Positions 8,451 through 16,053 of a DNA stretch of 64,000 nucleotides are shown here, in pieces. Position 1 is the first letter of the stretch; each line of letters begins with the position of its first letter. The notes beneath the pieces were generated by a model. It saw nothing but the letters and a program-made list of their open reading frames with translations, had not been told where the DNA came from and searched no databases. Position numbers and translations under genes: made by a program. Source of the DNA: RYN-230 sp963770545. GTDB taxonomy: Bacteria > Actinomycetota > Actinomycetes > Streptosporangiales > Streptosporangiaceae. The DNA is taken from the NCBI GenBank assembly GCA_963770545.1, contig CAVYQF010000009.1, positions 1 to 64,000 of the forward strand. The letters run 5' to 3'.

Positions 8451-9310
8451 GGTCAGGTAATGAGACACGGAAGTCTCCGCGTGCCGCCGAGCGGGTTCGC
8501 GAGCGGGCCATCGCCTTACGCCGGGCCGGGCACTCCTTCCGGGAGATCAAGGAAATCCTCGGCGTTGGCAGCAACCAGACGTTGCACGACGCGCTGCGCG
8601 GCGAGCCGCCGCCGGAATGGACCCGGCGGCCGCGAGCCAGGGACGACCTGCACGCCCGGGCCCGCGAGCTCCGCGCCGAAGGCCTCGACTACGACGACAT
8701 CGCGGCGGCGTTAGGCGTCTCGAAGAGTTCCGTCTCACTTTGGGTCAGGGACATGCCGTGGCCCGACCGCCTCAGCTACGAGGAATGCCGCAAGCGCTCC
8801 GCCGAGGGCTCGCGCCGGTACTGGGAGGCCGAGCGGCCTGCCCGCGAGGCCCGGCGTGAAGAGGGGCGGGCCGCAGCCGCTGGCCAGATCGGTGTGCTGT
8901 CCAAGCGGGAGATCCTCATCGCCGGGGCGATCGCGTACTGGTGCGAGGGCACCAAGAGCAAGCCGCACCGCCGCGCCGAGCAGGTCGTATTCATCAACAG
9001 CGATCCCAGGCTGATCAAGTTCTTTCTGCGCTTTCTCGGCGAGGCCGGCGTCGCGCCCGCGCAACTGCGGTTCCGTGTGCACATCCACGAGACGGCAGAT
9101 GTTGCCGCAGCAGAAGAGTTCTGGCGGGGCGTCACCGGAGCTGGGTCATCACAGTTTCACCGGACCGGGCTGAAAAGGCACAATCCGCGGACAGTGCGCA
9201 AGAACCTGGGTGCCGACTACCACGGCTGCTTGATCATTCGCGTCAGGCAGAGCGCCGATCTCTACCGGCGGATCGAAGGCTGGGTCCGGGCAGCCACCAC
9301 AGTGGCCTGA
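8420..9310 (+). CDS. HTH protein with LAGLIDADG-like C-terminal domain
   Basis: A 296-residue DNA-binding protein of unknown role. Residues about 20-60 (ALRRAGHSFREIKEILGVGS) and 75-110 (ELRAEGLDYDDIAAALGVSKSSVSLWV) are two helix-turn-helix segments of the resolvase/sigma-like type. The C-terminal half contains GAIAYWCEGTKSK and FINSDPRLIKFFLRFL, reminiscent of the LAGLIDADG fold used by homing endonucleases and by WhiA. No clear acidic catalytic pair was established, so nuclease activity is not claimed. The start ATG at 8420 lies inside a cluster of TTCGAA palindromes and has no Shine-Dalgarno, so the transcript may be leaderless. It sits between glmU and tRNA-Gln, divergent from glmU. Confidence 0.7.
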   Translation: MDSNILGSSNGSGNETRKSPRAAERVRERAIALRRAGHSFREIKEILGVGSNQTLHDALRGEPPPEWTRRPRARDDLHARARELRAEGLDYDDIAAALGVSKSSVSLWVRDMPWPDRLSYEECRKRSAEGSRRYWEAERPAREARREEGRAAAAGQIGVLSKREILIAGAIAYWCEGTKSKPHRRAEQVVFINSDPRLIKFFLRFLGEAGVAPAQLRFRVHIHETADVAAAEEFWRGVTGAGSSQFHRTGLKRHNPRTVRKNLGADYHGCLIIRVRQSADLYRRIEGWVRAATTVA

Positions 9311-9354
9311 ATACCGACGATCGAGCTCGGGCCAGATTCCGAACCTAGGTGCAG

Positions 9355-9427
9355 CTCCCGGGGAAGGATTCGAACCTTCGTTAAGAGAGTCAAAGTCTCT
9401 CGTCCTGCCTGGCTAGACGACCCGGGA
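9355..9427 (-). tRNA. tRNA-Gln (anticodon UUG)
   Basis: A 73-base cloverleaf on the minus strand: acceptor TCCCGGG/CCCGGGA with discriminator G, a five-base-pair anticodon stem AGAGA/TCTCT around loop CTTTGAC (anticodon TTG), and T arm GAAGG-TTCGAAT-CCTTC. CCA is not encoded. A TAGGAT box about 22 bases upstream (9449-9454) is a possible -10 element. Its place near glmU is usual in actinobacteria. Confidence 0.95.
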
Positions 9428-9781
9428 CCGTTGGATTCTTGCCCCAAATCCTACCGGGCCGCGGCTGAGGCAGATGCGGGCCTCAGTGAGTGAGTACCAG
9501 GACACGTGGGGGCGGTCGCTGCCTGGATTGTCCTGATACCTGCATGCGGTGGCGGGACGTCCTGCCGCGGCGTCGTGTCTCGGTATCTGAGACGGGTTAG
9601 ACGACTACTCTGCGCCGATTTTGCGACCACATGGAGAAATCATTCGGCGTCCATGTGTGCAACTTACGGTTTCGTAGGTTACGGTGACGTAAGCGTCATG
9701 ATTTCCGCGAGGCTGGGTAGCTGAGCCGGAACAGACGCGTGGCCCCACCTCTAAGGCCCTGAGACCAGAGCGAGGTTCAGC
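9428..9781. other. 354-base gap between tRNA-Gln and the desaturase
   Basis: No gene was recognised. It should contain the tRNA promoter on its left and the desaturase promoter on its right. The only clear structure is the tandem palindrome at 9664-9692. Confidence 0.6.
9664..9692. promoter_or_regulatory. tandem palindromic operator upstream of the desaturase
   Basis: Two adjacent 14-bp palindromes, TTACGGTTTCGTAG (9664-9677) and TTACGGTGACGTAA (9679-9692), both of the form TTACG-N4-CGTAR and repeated at 15-base spacing. A TetR-family gene lies just downstream in the same operon and is the obvious candidate ligand. Confidence 0.6.
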
Positions 9782-10846
9782 ATGACTGCCTCCCCCGAGA
9801 CCGAGACCGTCACGAGCGGAACCATCCCGGTTACGGCCCCGACGGCTCCCACAGTCACCCGGCGCACCCCCTTGCCGGAGATCGAACCCGAGCCGAGCGG
9901 CACGCTGGACCGCTTCCTGGTCGGCCTGTTCGTCGCCATCCCGCTTCTCGCCGTCCTCGCCGCCATCCCGCTGGCCTGGAACCTCGGCTGGCTCGGCTGG
10001 CACGACGTGGTGATCGCGCTGGTCTTCTATGTGATCTCCGGGATGGGGATCAGCATGGGCTTCCACCGCTACTTCACCCACTCCTCGTTCAAGGCGAACC
10101 GGGGACTGAAGATCTCGCTCGCCGTCGCGGGCACGCTGGCCATCGAGGGACCGGTGCTGGTCTGGGTGGCCGACCACCGCCGGCACCACAAGTACAGCGA
10201 CAAGGAAGGTGACCCGCACTCACCGTGGCGGTTCGGCACCGACTGGAAGGCGCTGACCAAGGGCTTCGGCTACGCGCACGTCGGCTGGCTCTTCAACCCG
10301 AACCGGACGTCGCAGGCTAAGTTCTGCCCGGACCTGCTGGCGGACAAGGACGTCAGCCGCATCTCGCGGTGGTTCCCCGGCCTGGTCGCCGTGTCGCTGC
10401 TCGCTCCCGCGCTGATCGGCGGCCTGTGGTCGATGTCCATCGCCGGCGCGCTGACCGCGTTCTTCTGGGCCAGCCTGGTCCGGATCTGCCTGCTGCACCA
10501 CGTGACCTGGTCGATCAACTCGGTCTGCCACACGTTCGGCAACGAGGACTTCGAGGTGCGCGACAAGTCCCGCAACGTCGCCTGGCTGGCCATCCCGTCG
10601 TTCGGCGAGTCCTGGCACAACCTGCACCACTCCGACCCGACCTGCGCCCGGCACGGTGCGCTCAAGGGCCAGATCGACATCAGCGCCCGGGTGATCTCCT
10701 GGGCCGAGGACCTCGGCTGGGCCTACGACGTCCGCTGGCCGGACGGTGACCGGCTGTCCGCCCGGCTGACCGGGGTGCGGGGCAAGACCCTCGGCTCCAT
10801 GACCGACCGCCAGGCCCCGAAGTCGGGGGACCGGAAGGCTGCGTGA
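9782..10846 (+). CDS. membrane fatty acid (acyl-CoA) desaturase
   Basis: Di-iron membrane desaturase that puts a cis double bond into acyl chains, probably the delta-9 type. The 354-residue protein shows the three histidine boxes in order: HRYFTH (after GMGISMGF), HRRHH, and HNLHH within GESWHNLHHSDP, plus a His pair in LLHHVTWSINSVCHTFG. Two pairs of transmembrane helices flank them. An N-terminal 45-residue Thr/Pro-rich segment precedes the first helix. The start ATG at 9782 has GAGG six bases upstream. A TetR regulator follows 18 bases after the stop, and a tandem operator lies about 90 bases upstream, suggesting feedback control of membrane fluidity. Confidence 0.93.
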   Translation: MTASPETETVTSGTIPVTAPTAPTVTRRTPLPEIEPEPSGTLDRFLVGLFVAIPLLAVLAAIPLAWNLGWLGWHDVVIALVFYVISGMGISMGFHRYFTHSSFKANRGLKISLAVAGTLAIEGPVLVWVADHRRHHKYSDKEGDPHSPWRFGTDWKALTKGFGYAHVGWLFNPNRTSQAKFCPDLLADKDVSRISRWFPGLVAVSLLAPALIGGLWSMSIAGALTAFFWASLVRICLLHHVTWSINSVCHTFGNEDFEVRDKSRNVAWLAIPSFGESWHNLHHSDPTCARHGALKGQIDISARVISWAEDLGWAYDVRWPDGDRLSARLTGVRGKTLGSMTDRQAPKSGDRKAA

Positions 10847-10864
10847 TGGCGGCATGATGGGCGG

Positions 10865-11518
10865 GTGACCAATTCGGACCCGGGCTCGAACCACCGCAAG
10901 CGGATGACCGGAAAAGAGCGCCGCGAGCAGCTGCTGGACGTTGGCCGGCGGCTGTTCGCGGAACGCGGCTTCGAAGGCACCTCCATCGAGGAGATCGCGG
11001 CGCAGGCGGGCGTGTCCAAACCGGTGGTCTACGAGCACTTCGGTGGCAAGGAAGGCCTCTACGCGGTGGTGGTGGACCGCGAGGTCGAGCGGCTGCTCGG
11101 GATGGCCACCCGGATCCTGGGCGGCGAGCACACCAGGGAGAAGTTCGAGGCGGCGGCGGTCGTCCTGCTCAAGTACATCGAGGACGACGCCGACGGCTTC
11201 CGCATCCTGGTCCGCGACTCCCACCCGGCCTCGGGGTCGGGCACCTTCGGCAGCCTGATCAGCGATATAGCCAGCCAGGTCGAGTACATCCTGAGCGACT
11301 TCTTCGCGGCCCGCGGCTATGACCCGAAGCTGGTGCCGATGTACGCGCAGATGCTGGTGGGCATGGTGGCGATGACCGGGCAGTGGTGGCTGGACGCCCG
11401 CAAGCCGAAGATGGAAGAGGTCGCGGCGCACCTCATCAACCTGGCCTGGAATGGGTTGTCGCAGCTGGAGACCAAGCCGCGGATCTCCAGCGAGGTCGTC
11501 AAGCGCGCCCGGTCGTGA
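10865..11518 (+). CDS. TetR-family regulator
   Basis: A 217-residue TetR/AcrR repressor. The N-terminal helix-turn-helix is clear: RREQLLDVGRRLFAERGFEG, then TSIEEIAAQAGVSKPVVYEHF at residues about 38-60. The C-terminal ligand domain resembles the actinobacterial group with GQWWLDARKPK and HLINLAWNGL. The GTG start lies 18 bases after the desaturase stop, so the two are co-transcribed. The likely target is the tandem TTACG-N4-CGTAR site upstream of the desaturase, with an acyl-CoA or fatty acid as ligand; this is inference from context. Confidence 0.9.
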   Translation: MTNSDPGSNHRKRMTGKERREQLLDVGRRLFAERGFEGTSIEEIAAQAGVSKPVVYEHFGGKEGLYAVVVDREVERLLGMATRILGGEHTREKFEAAAVVLLKYIEDDADGFRILVRDSHPASGSGTFGSLISDIASQVEYILSDFFAARGYDPKLVPMYAQMLVGMVAMTGQWWLDARKPKMEEVAAHLINLAWNGLSQLETKPRISSEVVKRARS

Positions 11519-11573
11519 AGCAGGCCCGGTCGTGAAGCAGGCCCGGTCGTGAACCGCGCCCGGTCGTGACCCG
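11503..11573. repeat. 17-bp tandem repeat over the TetR stop codon
   Basis: About four near-identical copies of GCAGGCCCGGTCGTGAA in tandem, starting in the last codons of the TetR gene and running past its stop. Confidence 0.75.
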
Positions 11574-11593
11574 CCCGGCGGCCCGGGCCCGGT

Positions 11594-12370
11594 TCAGGTC
11601 TTGACCCTGGCTACCACGAACACGCGGCGGAACGGCAGCACCGTCCCGTATGGGGCGGCCGGGTAGGCAGCACGGATCCGCTCCCGGTACTCGGCCAGGA
11701 ACTCCCCGGCCGGGGCTGGGGGCAGTGCCGCCAGTACCGGGCGCAGCCCGCTGCCCTGGTACCAGTCCACCACCGCATCCTCGCCGTGCAGCACATGCAG
11801 GTAAGTGGTCTCCCACGCGTCCACCTCACAGCCCGCCCCGGCCAGCAGGGCCAGGTAGTCTCCGGGCTCGCCGGCCTGACGGTTGAGCTGGACGCCGTCG
11901 AGCAGCGGCCGCCAGCGCGGGGTGCTCGCCAGCTCGCGCAGGATGGTGTGGCTCGGCTGGTCGAAGTTGCCCGGAAGCTGGAAGGCCAGCCAGCCGCCTG
12001 GGGCCAGCCAGCGCACCCACGACGCGAGCAGCTCCTGGTGGCCGGGGATCCACTGCAGTACCGCGTTGCAGGTGATCACGTCGATGGGCTGGTCCGGCTG
12101 CCAGGCCCGGAGGTCGGCCAGCTGGAACGTGAGCCGGCCGGCCTGAGCGCCCGTCTCCGCCCGGGCGGCCTCGATCATCTCCGGGGAGCTGTCCACGCCC
12201 AGCACGCGGGCGGCCGGCCAGCGCGCGGCCAGCGCGGCAGTCAGGTTCCCGGGACCGCAGCCCAGATCGGCCACGAACCCGGGAGCCTCCGCCTGGACCC
12301 GGCTGACCAGGTCAAAGAACGGTCGGGCCCGCTCGGTGCCGAACCGGAGGTAGGTGCCTGGGTCCCACAT
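11594..12370 (-). CDS. tam: trans-aconitate 2-methyltransferase-like enzyme
   Basis: SAM-dependent class I methyltransferase of the Tam family, which methylates trans-aconitate and so detoxifies an aconitase inhibitor. The family N-terminus MWDPGTYLRFGTERARPFFDLV is complete. SAM motif I is VADLGCGPGNLT, motif II follows as VLGVDSSPEM, and motif post-I includes DVITCNAVLQWI. Length is 258 aa with the ATG at 12370 (GGTGG just upstream); a GTG nine bases earlier is also in frame. It is divergent from a MarR gene with two matching operators between them, so it is likely that regulator's target. Confidence 0.88.
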   Translation of the reverse strand: MWDPGTYLRFGTERARPFFDLVSRVQAEAPGFVADLGCGPGNLTAALAARWPAARVLGVDSSPEMIEAARAETGAQAGRLTFQLADLRAWQPDQPIDVITCNAVLQWIPGHQELLASWVRWLAPGGWLAFQLPGNFDQPSHTILRELASTPRWRPLLDGVQLNRQAGEPGDYLALLAGAGCEVDAWETTYLHVLHGEDAVVDWYQGSGLRPVLAALPPAPAGEFLAEYRERIRAAYPAAPYGTVLPFRRVFVVARVKT

Positions 12371-12386
12371 TCCGACCACCCATTTC

Positions 12387-12400
12387 TCTCGACATCAAGA
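12387..12400. promoter_or_regulatory. MarR operator 1 (tam side)
   Basis: TCTCGACATCAAGA, a palindrome with one mismatch, nearly the same as operator 2. It lies 17 bases upstream of the tam start. Confidence 0.6.
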
Positions 12401-12432
12401 TATATCAGCGGCACCTGTCTACCGGGACCACA

Positions 12433-12448
12433 CTCTTGATGTCAAGAG
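12433..12448. promoter_or_regulatory. MarR operator 2 (marR side)
   Basis: CTCTTGATGTCAAGAG, a perfect 7+2+7 palindrome, 14 bases upstream of the marR start. Its form is typical of MarR-family sites. Confidence 0.7.
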
Positions 12449-12461
12449 ATATGCTGCCCGC

Positions 12462-12992
12462 ATGGACGAGCAGGCCGCGAGACCAGCCCACCCCGCTGCG
12501 CCACCGCGCGATGAGGTGGACGATCTCGTGGCCGCCTGGCACTCCGAGCGCCCGGACCTCGACGTGGAGCCGCTTCAGGTGCTCAGCCGCATCTCACGGC
12601 TGGCCCGCCACCTGGACCGGGCTCGCCGCGCGGCGTTCACCGATCACGGGCTGGAACTCTGGGAATTCGACGTGCTGTCCGCTCTGCGCAGGCAGGGCGC
12701 CCCGTATCAGCTCACGCCGGGCGCACTGCTCCGGGCCACGCTGGTCACCTCCGGCACCATGACCAACCGCGTCGACCAGCTGGCCAAGGCCGGGCTGGTC
12801 CGCCGGGAGCCCGATCCCCAGGACCGCCGCGGGGTGCTGGTCACGCTGACCCCGGCCGGGGTGGACCGGGTCGACGCGGCCCTGGCTGATCTCTTGCGCA
12901 GCGAGCACGCGCTGCTGAGTGGGCTGAGCGAGACCGACCGCCGGACTCTGGCCGACCTGCTCCGGGTCCTGCTCGCCCCCCTGGACGCCTAA
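12462..12992 (+). CDS. MarR-family regulator
   Basis: A 176-residue winged-helix regulator. The MarR core runs from about residue 40 to 150: FTDHGLELWEFDVLSALRRQGAPYQLTPGALLRATLVTSGTMTNRV with the recognition helix, then the wing RREPDPQDRRGVLVTLTPAG. The ATG at 12462 follows a perfect palindrome by 14 bases, so autoregulation is likely. The divergent gene tam shares the region and carries a second copy of the site. It ends at a 23-bp-arm hairpin shared with the convergent ABC-F gene. Confidence 0.9.
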   Translation: MDEQAARPAHPAAPPRDEVDDLVAAWHSERPDLDVEPLQVLSRISRLARHLDRARRAAFTDHGLELWEFDVLSALRRQGAPYQLTPGALLRATLVTSGTMTNRVDQLAKAGLVRREPDPQDRRGVLVTLTPAGVDRVDAALADLLRSEHALLSGLSETDRRTLADLLRVLLAPLDA

Positions 12993-13005
12993 GCCCATTG
13001 ACCAT

Positions 13006-13053
13006 CATCGTGGTGCGTTGTGCCCCGCGGGCGGGGCACAACGCACCACGATG
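13006..13053. terminator. bidirectional terminator with 23-bp perfect arms
   Basis: Perfect inverted repeat with 23-base arms (13006-13028 and 13031-13053), containing GTGGTGCGTTGTGCC. It sits between the convergent marR and ABC-F genes. Confidence 0.8.
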
Positions 13054-13071
13054 TTGCTGGGCCCCAGCGGG

Positions 13072-15012
13072 TCAGGTGTCTTCGGCGGCTTCTAGCCACT
13101 GCTCTTCGAGGCGGGACTTTTCGTCCTGGACGGCGCGGAGCTCGGCGCCGAGCTCGGTTAGCCGGACGTAGTCGGCGGCGTGCTCGGCCAGCGCCGCGGT
13201 CAGCTTGTTTTCCTGAGTCGTGAGCCGGTCAATCTGGCGCTCCAGCCGGGCCATCTCCTTACGGGCGGCCCGTTGGGCCCCCGCTCCGCCCGGCGCACCC
13301 GCTCCGCCCGGCGCACCCGCTCCGCCCAGCGCACCCGCTCCGCCCAGCGACGCCCCCGCGGGAGAAGATCCCGCGGCGCCCGCCGAGGCCGCCGCACCCG
13401 GAGGGGTCCTCGCCCCGGTGGCCGCCGACCGGCGGCGCAGGTACTCCTCGACCCCGCCCGGCAGGAAGGACAGGCTCCCGTCCCCGAGCAGGGCCACGAC
13501 GTGATCGGTGACCCGCTCCAGGAAGTAGCGGTCGTGGCTGACCAGCACCAGGGATCCCGGCCACCCGTCCAGCAGGTCCTCGAGCTCGGTGAGCGTGTCC
13601 ACGTCCAGGTCGTTAGTGGGCTCGTCGAGGAACAGCACGTTGGGCTCGTCCACCAGGATCCGGAGCAGCTGCAGCCGCCGCCGCTCGCCGCCGGACAGTT
13701 CGCTGGCGGGCGTCCACTGGGTGTCGCCGCGCAGGCCGAGCCGGTCGAGGAGCTGGCTCGCCGCCGCGGCGCCCTGGGCGGAATCGAGCGTGCCGCGCAC
13801 CTCGGTGACCGCCTCCCGCGGGGTGAGCGCGGGATCGAGCCCGGCGTCACCCTGATGCAGGTAGCCCAGCCGGACCGTCTTCCCCCGGATGATCTCGCCA
13901 GTCACGCTGAGCCCGGCGCCGCCCGCTCCCTCGTCCTCCTCGCCGCCAGACACCCCGCCACCGTCAGCGACCGCACCGCCGGCCGCCATCCCACTATCGC
14001 CAGCCACCTCATCGCCGACAGCCAGCAGGTTCAGCAGCGTGCTCTTGCCGCTGCCGTTGGGACCGATCAGGCCGACCCGCTCACCTGGGCCAAGCTGCCA
14101 GGTCACGTCGTCGAGCAAGGTCCGCGGGCCCGCGGTCACGGTAACGTCCTCCGCCTCGATCACGGTCTTGCCCAGCCGCGCGGTCGCCATCCGGATCAGC
14201 TCCACCCCGTCCCGCGCAGGCGGCTCATTCTCGATGAGCGCGTTGGCCGCGTCCACCCGGAACCGGGGCTTGCTGGTCCGGGCGGGCGGCCCGCGGCGCA
14301 GCCAGGCCAGTTCCTTGCGCAGCAGGTTGCGCCGCCGCCGGTCGGTGGCCTCGGCGACCCGGGCCCGCTCCGCCCGGGCCAGCACGTACGCGGAGTACCC
14401 GCCGTCGTAGGCGTGCAGCTGCCCGTCGGCCAGCTCCCAGGTCCGGTTGCACACCGCGTCCAGGAACCACCGGTCGTGGGTCACCGCGACCAGTGCCTCC
14501 GGCCGCCCGGCCAGGTGCTGGGCCAGCCAGTCGATGGCCTCGACGTCCAGGTGGTTGGTGGGCTCGTCCAGGAGCAGCAGGTCGTGCTCGCCGATCAGGA
14601 CCGAGGCCAGCGCGACCCGCCGGGACTCTCCGCCGGAGAGCCGGTCCGCCGGGCTGGCCAGATCCATCCCGGACAGCAGGGCAGCCAGCACCGACCGGGT
14701 CCGGGGGCTGGCCGCCCAGGCGTGCTCGGGCAGGTCACCGACCACGATCGAGGCCACGGTGCCGGTCAGCTCGCTACGCTGGGCCAGTACCCCGGTCCGC
14801 AACCCCCGGGCGCGGGTCGCCCGGCCGCTGTCCAGCGCCTCGGTCCCGCCCAGCACCGACAGCAGAGTGCTCTTGCCGGCGCCGTTGCGGCCGACGATGC
14901 CGATCCGGTCACCCACCGCGACGCCGGCGGACACCCCGTCCAGCAGCGGCCGCTGCCCGTACGCCTTGACCGCCCGCTCCAGGTTGACCAGGTTCGCCTG
15001 GGGAGTGCTCAC
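13072..15012 (-). CDS. ABC-F family ATPase
   Basis: Soluble ABC protein with two nucleotide-binding domains in one chain and no membrane domain, the ABC-F class that acts on ribosomes (translation factor or antibiotic protection). The first P-loop is GRNGAGKSTLL with signature LSGGESRR and Walker B LLLLDEPTNHLD. The second P-loop is GPNGSGKSTLL with signature LSGGERRR and Walker B VLFLDEPTNDLD. A C-terminal coiled coil starts near residue 595. Two low-complexity inserts are unusual: an acidic Gly-rich loop after the second P-loop, and a GGAGAP-repeat linker before the coiled coil, encoded by an 18-bp tandem repeat. The start is the GTG at 15012. The exact subfamily cannot be told. Confidence 0.93.
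   Translation of the reverse strand: MSTPQANLVNLERAVKAYGQRPLLDGVSAGVAVGDRIGIVGRNGAGKSTLLSVLGGTEALDSGRATRARGLRTGVLAQRSELTGTVASIVVGDLPEHAWAASPRTRSVLAALLSGMDLASPADRLSGGESRRVALASVLIGEHDLLLLDEPTNHLDVEAIDWLAQHLAGRPEALVAVTHDRWFLDAVCNRTWELADGQLHAYDGGYSAYVLARAERARVAEATDRRRRNLLRKELAWLRRGPPARTSKPRFRVDAANALIENEPPARDGVELIRMATARLGKTVIEAEDVTVTAGPRTLLDDVTWQLGPGERVGLIGPNGSGKSTLLNLLAVGDEVAGDSGMAAGGAVADGGGVSGGEEDEGAGGAGLSVTGEIIRGKTVRLGYLHQGDAGLDPALTPREAVTEVRGTLDSAQGAAAASQLLDRLGLRGDTQWTPASELSGGERRRLQLLRILVDEPNVLFLDEPTNDLDVDTLTELEDLLDGWPGSLVLVSHDRYFLERVTDHVVALLGDGSLSFLPGGVEEYLRRRSAATGARTPPGAAASAGAAGSSPAGASLGGAGALGGAGAPGGAGAPGGAGAQRAARKEMARLERQIDRLTTQENKLTAALAEHAADYVRLTELGAELRAVQDEKSRLEEQWLEAAEDT
13282..13349. repeat. 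18-bp tandem repeat in the ABC-F linker
   Basis: About four copies of CGCTCCGCCCGGCGCACC, read on the minus strand as a Gly-Ala-Pro linker. Confidence 0.85.
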
Positions 15013-15063
15013 GCCGGCACCCCGCTCACGCCGGCACCCCGCTCACGCGCGGGCGGATCCGCC

Positions 15064-16053
15064 TCACGGCCGGCCTACCGGCCGCCCGGCTTCTGGCCCG
15101 CCGCCCAGGGGATTTCCGGGTCCCCCGGCCGTGGGCACACTGATCACGCTGGCGCCGGGGGCGGGACCAGACACGCTGGCCACCGTACGGCACACCCCGG
15201 CCCCGGCCAGCGCCACGGCCAGGTCGCGCGCAGCCGCCCCGTCCCGGGCCAGGAAGGCGCAGGTCGGCCCGGAGCCGGACACGATGGCACCCAGCGCGCC
15301 GTGCTCCCGGCCCGCGGCCAGCGCCTGGCGCAGCCGGGGCAGCAGCGACACCGCGGCGGGCTGGAGATCGTTGCTCAGCAGCGGGCCGAGTTCCGCGGGA
15401 TCACCCGAGCGCAGCGCGGCCATGAGGGCCGTATTGAGCTGCGGCGCCGCAGGGGAAGCAGTCCGGCCCGCCCGGAGCCGGTCACAGGCCGCGTAGACCT
15501 CGGGAGTGGACAACTGCTCGGCCGCGAACGCGAGAACCCAGTGATAGGTGCCGGCGGCCAGGGCCGGGGTGACCCGGTCGCCGCGGCCCAGGCCCACGGC
15601 GGTCCCGCCGAGCAGGGCGAACCCGACGTCGCTGCCGACCCTCGCGGCCACCTCGGCCAGTTCGGCGTGGCTGAGGCCGGCGCCCCACAGTTCGTTGCAA
15701 GCAACCAGCGCCCCGGCCGCGTCCGCACTCCCGCCGGCCAGGCCAGCTGCGACGGGGATCCGCTTGCTGATCTCGATGGCCAGGCCGGGCGCGTCCCTGA
15801 CCCCAGGCCCCACCGCATCGACCAGCGCGGCGACCGCGCGGGCCGCGAGGTTGTCAGGGCCGAGCGGCACACTGCGGGCACCCTCCCCGGTGACGACCAC
15901 GCTGTCGGTGTCGGCGGAGGTCACAGTGACCTCGTCGAACAGCGCCAGGGCATGGAACACCGTCACCAGGTCGTGGTAGCCGTCCGCACCGGGCGGGCCC
16001 ACAGAGAGCTGGAGATTCACCTTCGCGGGCACCCGCGCAGTCACAGCGGTCAC
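15064..16053 (-). CDS. ispE: 4-diphosphocytidyl-2-C-methyl-D-erythritol kinase
   Basis: GHMP kinase of the MEP isoprenoid pathway that phosphorylates CDP-methylerythritol. The N-terminus VPAKVNLQLSVGPPGADGYHDL is typical, the GHMP ATP-binding loop is IPVAAGLAGGSADAAGAL, and the C-terminal GHMP motif is GAIVSGSGPTCAF. The product has 329 aa. The GTG start at 16053 overlaps the ksgA stop by four bases (GTGA), indicating translational coupling in the ksgA-ispE pair that is conserved in actinobacteria. The C-terminal 30 residues are Gly/Pro-rich and not part of the domain. Confidence 0.96.
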   Translation of the reverse strand: MTAVTARVPAKVNLQLSVGPPGADGYHDLVTVFHALALFDEVTVTSADTDSVVVTGEGARSVPLGPDNLAARAVAALVDAVGPGVRDAPGLAIEISKRIPVAAGLAGGSADAAGALVACNELWGAGLSHAELAEVAARVGSDVGFALLGGTAVGLGRGDRVTPALAAGTYHWVLAFAAEQLSTPEVYAACDRLRAGRTASPAAPQLNTALMAALRSGDPAELGPLLSNDLQPAAVSLLPRLRQALAAGREHGALGAIVSGSGPTCAFLARDGAAARDLAVALAGAGVCRTVASVSGPAPGASVISVPTAGGPGNPLGGGPEAGRPVGRP

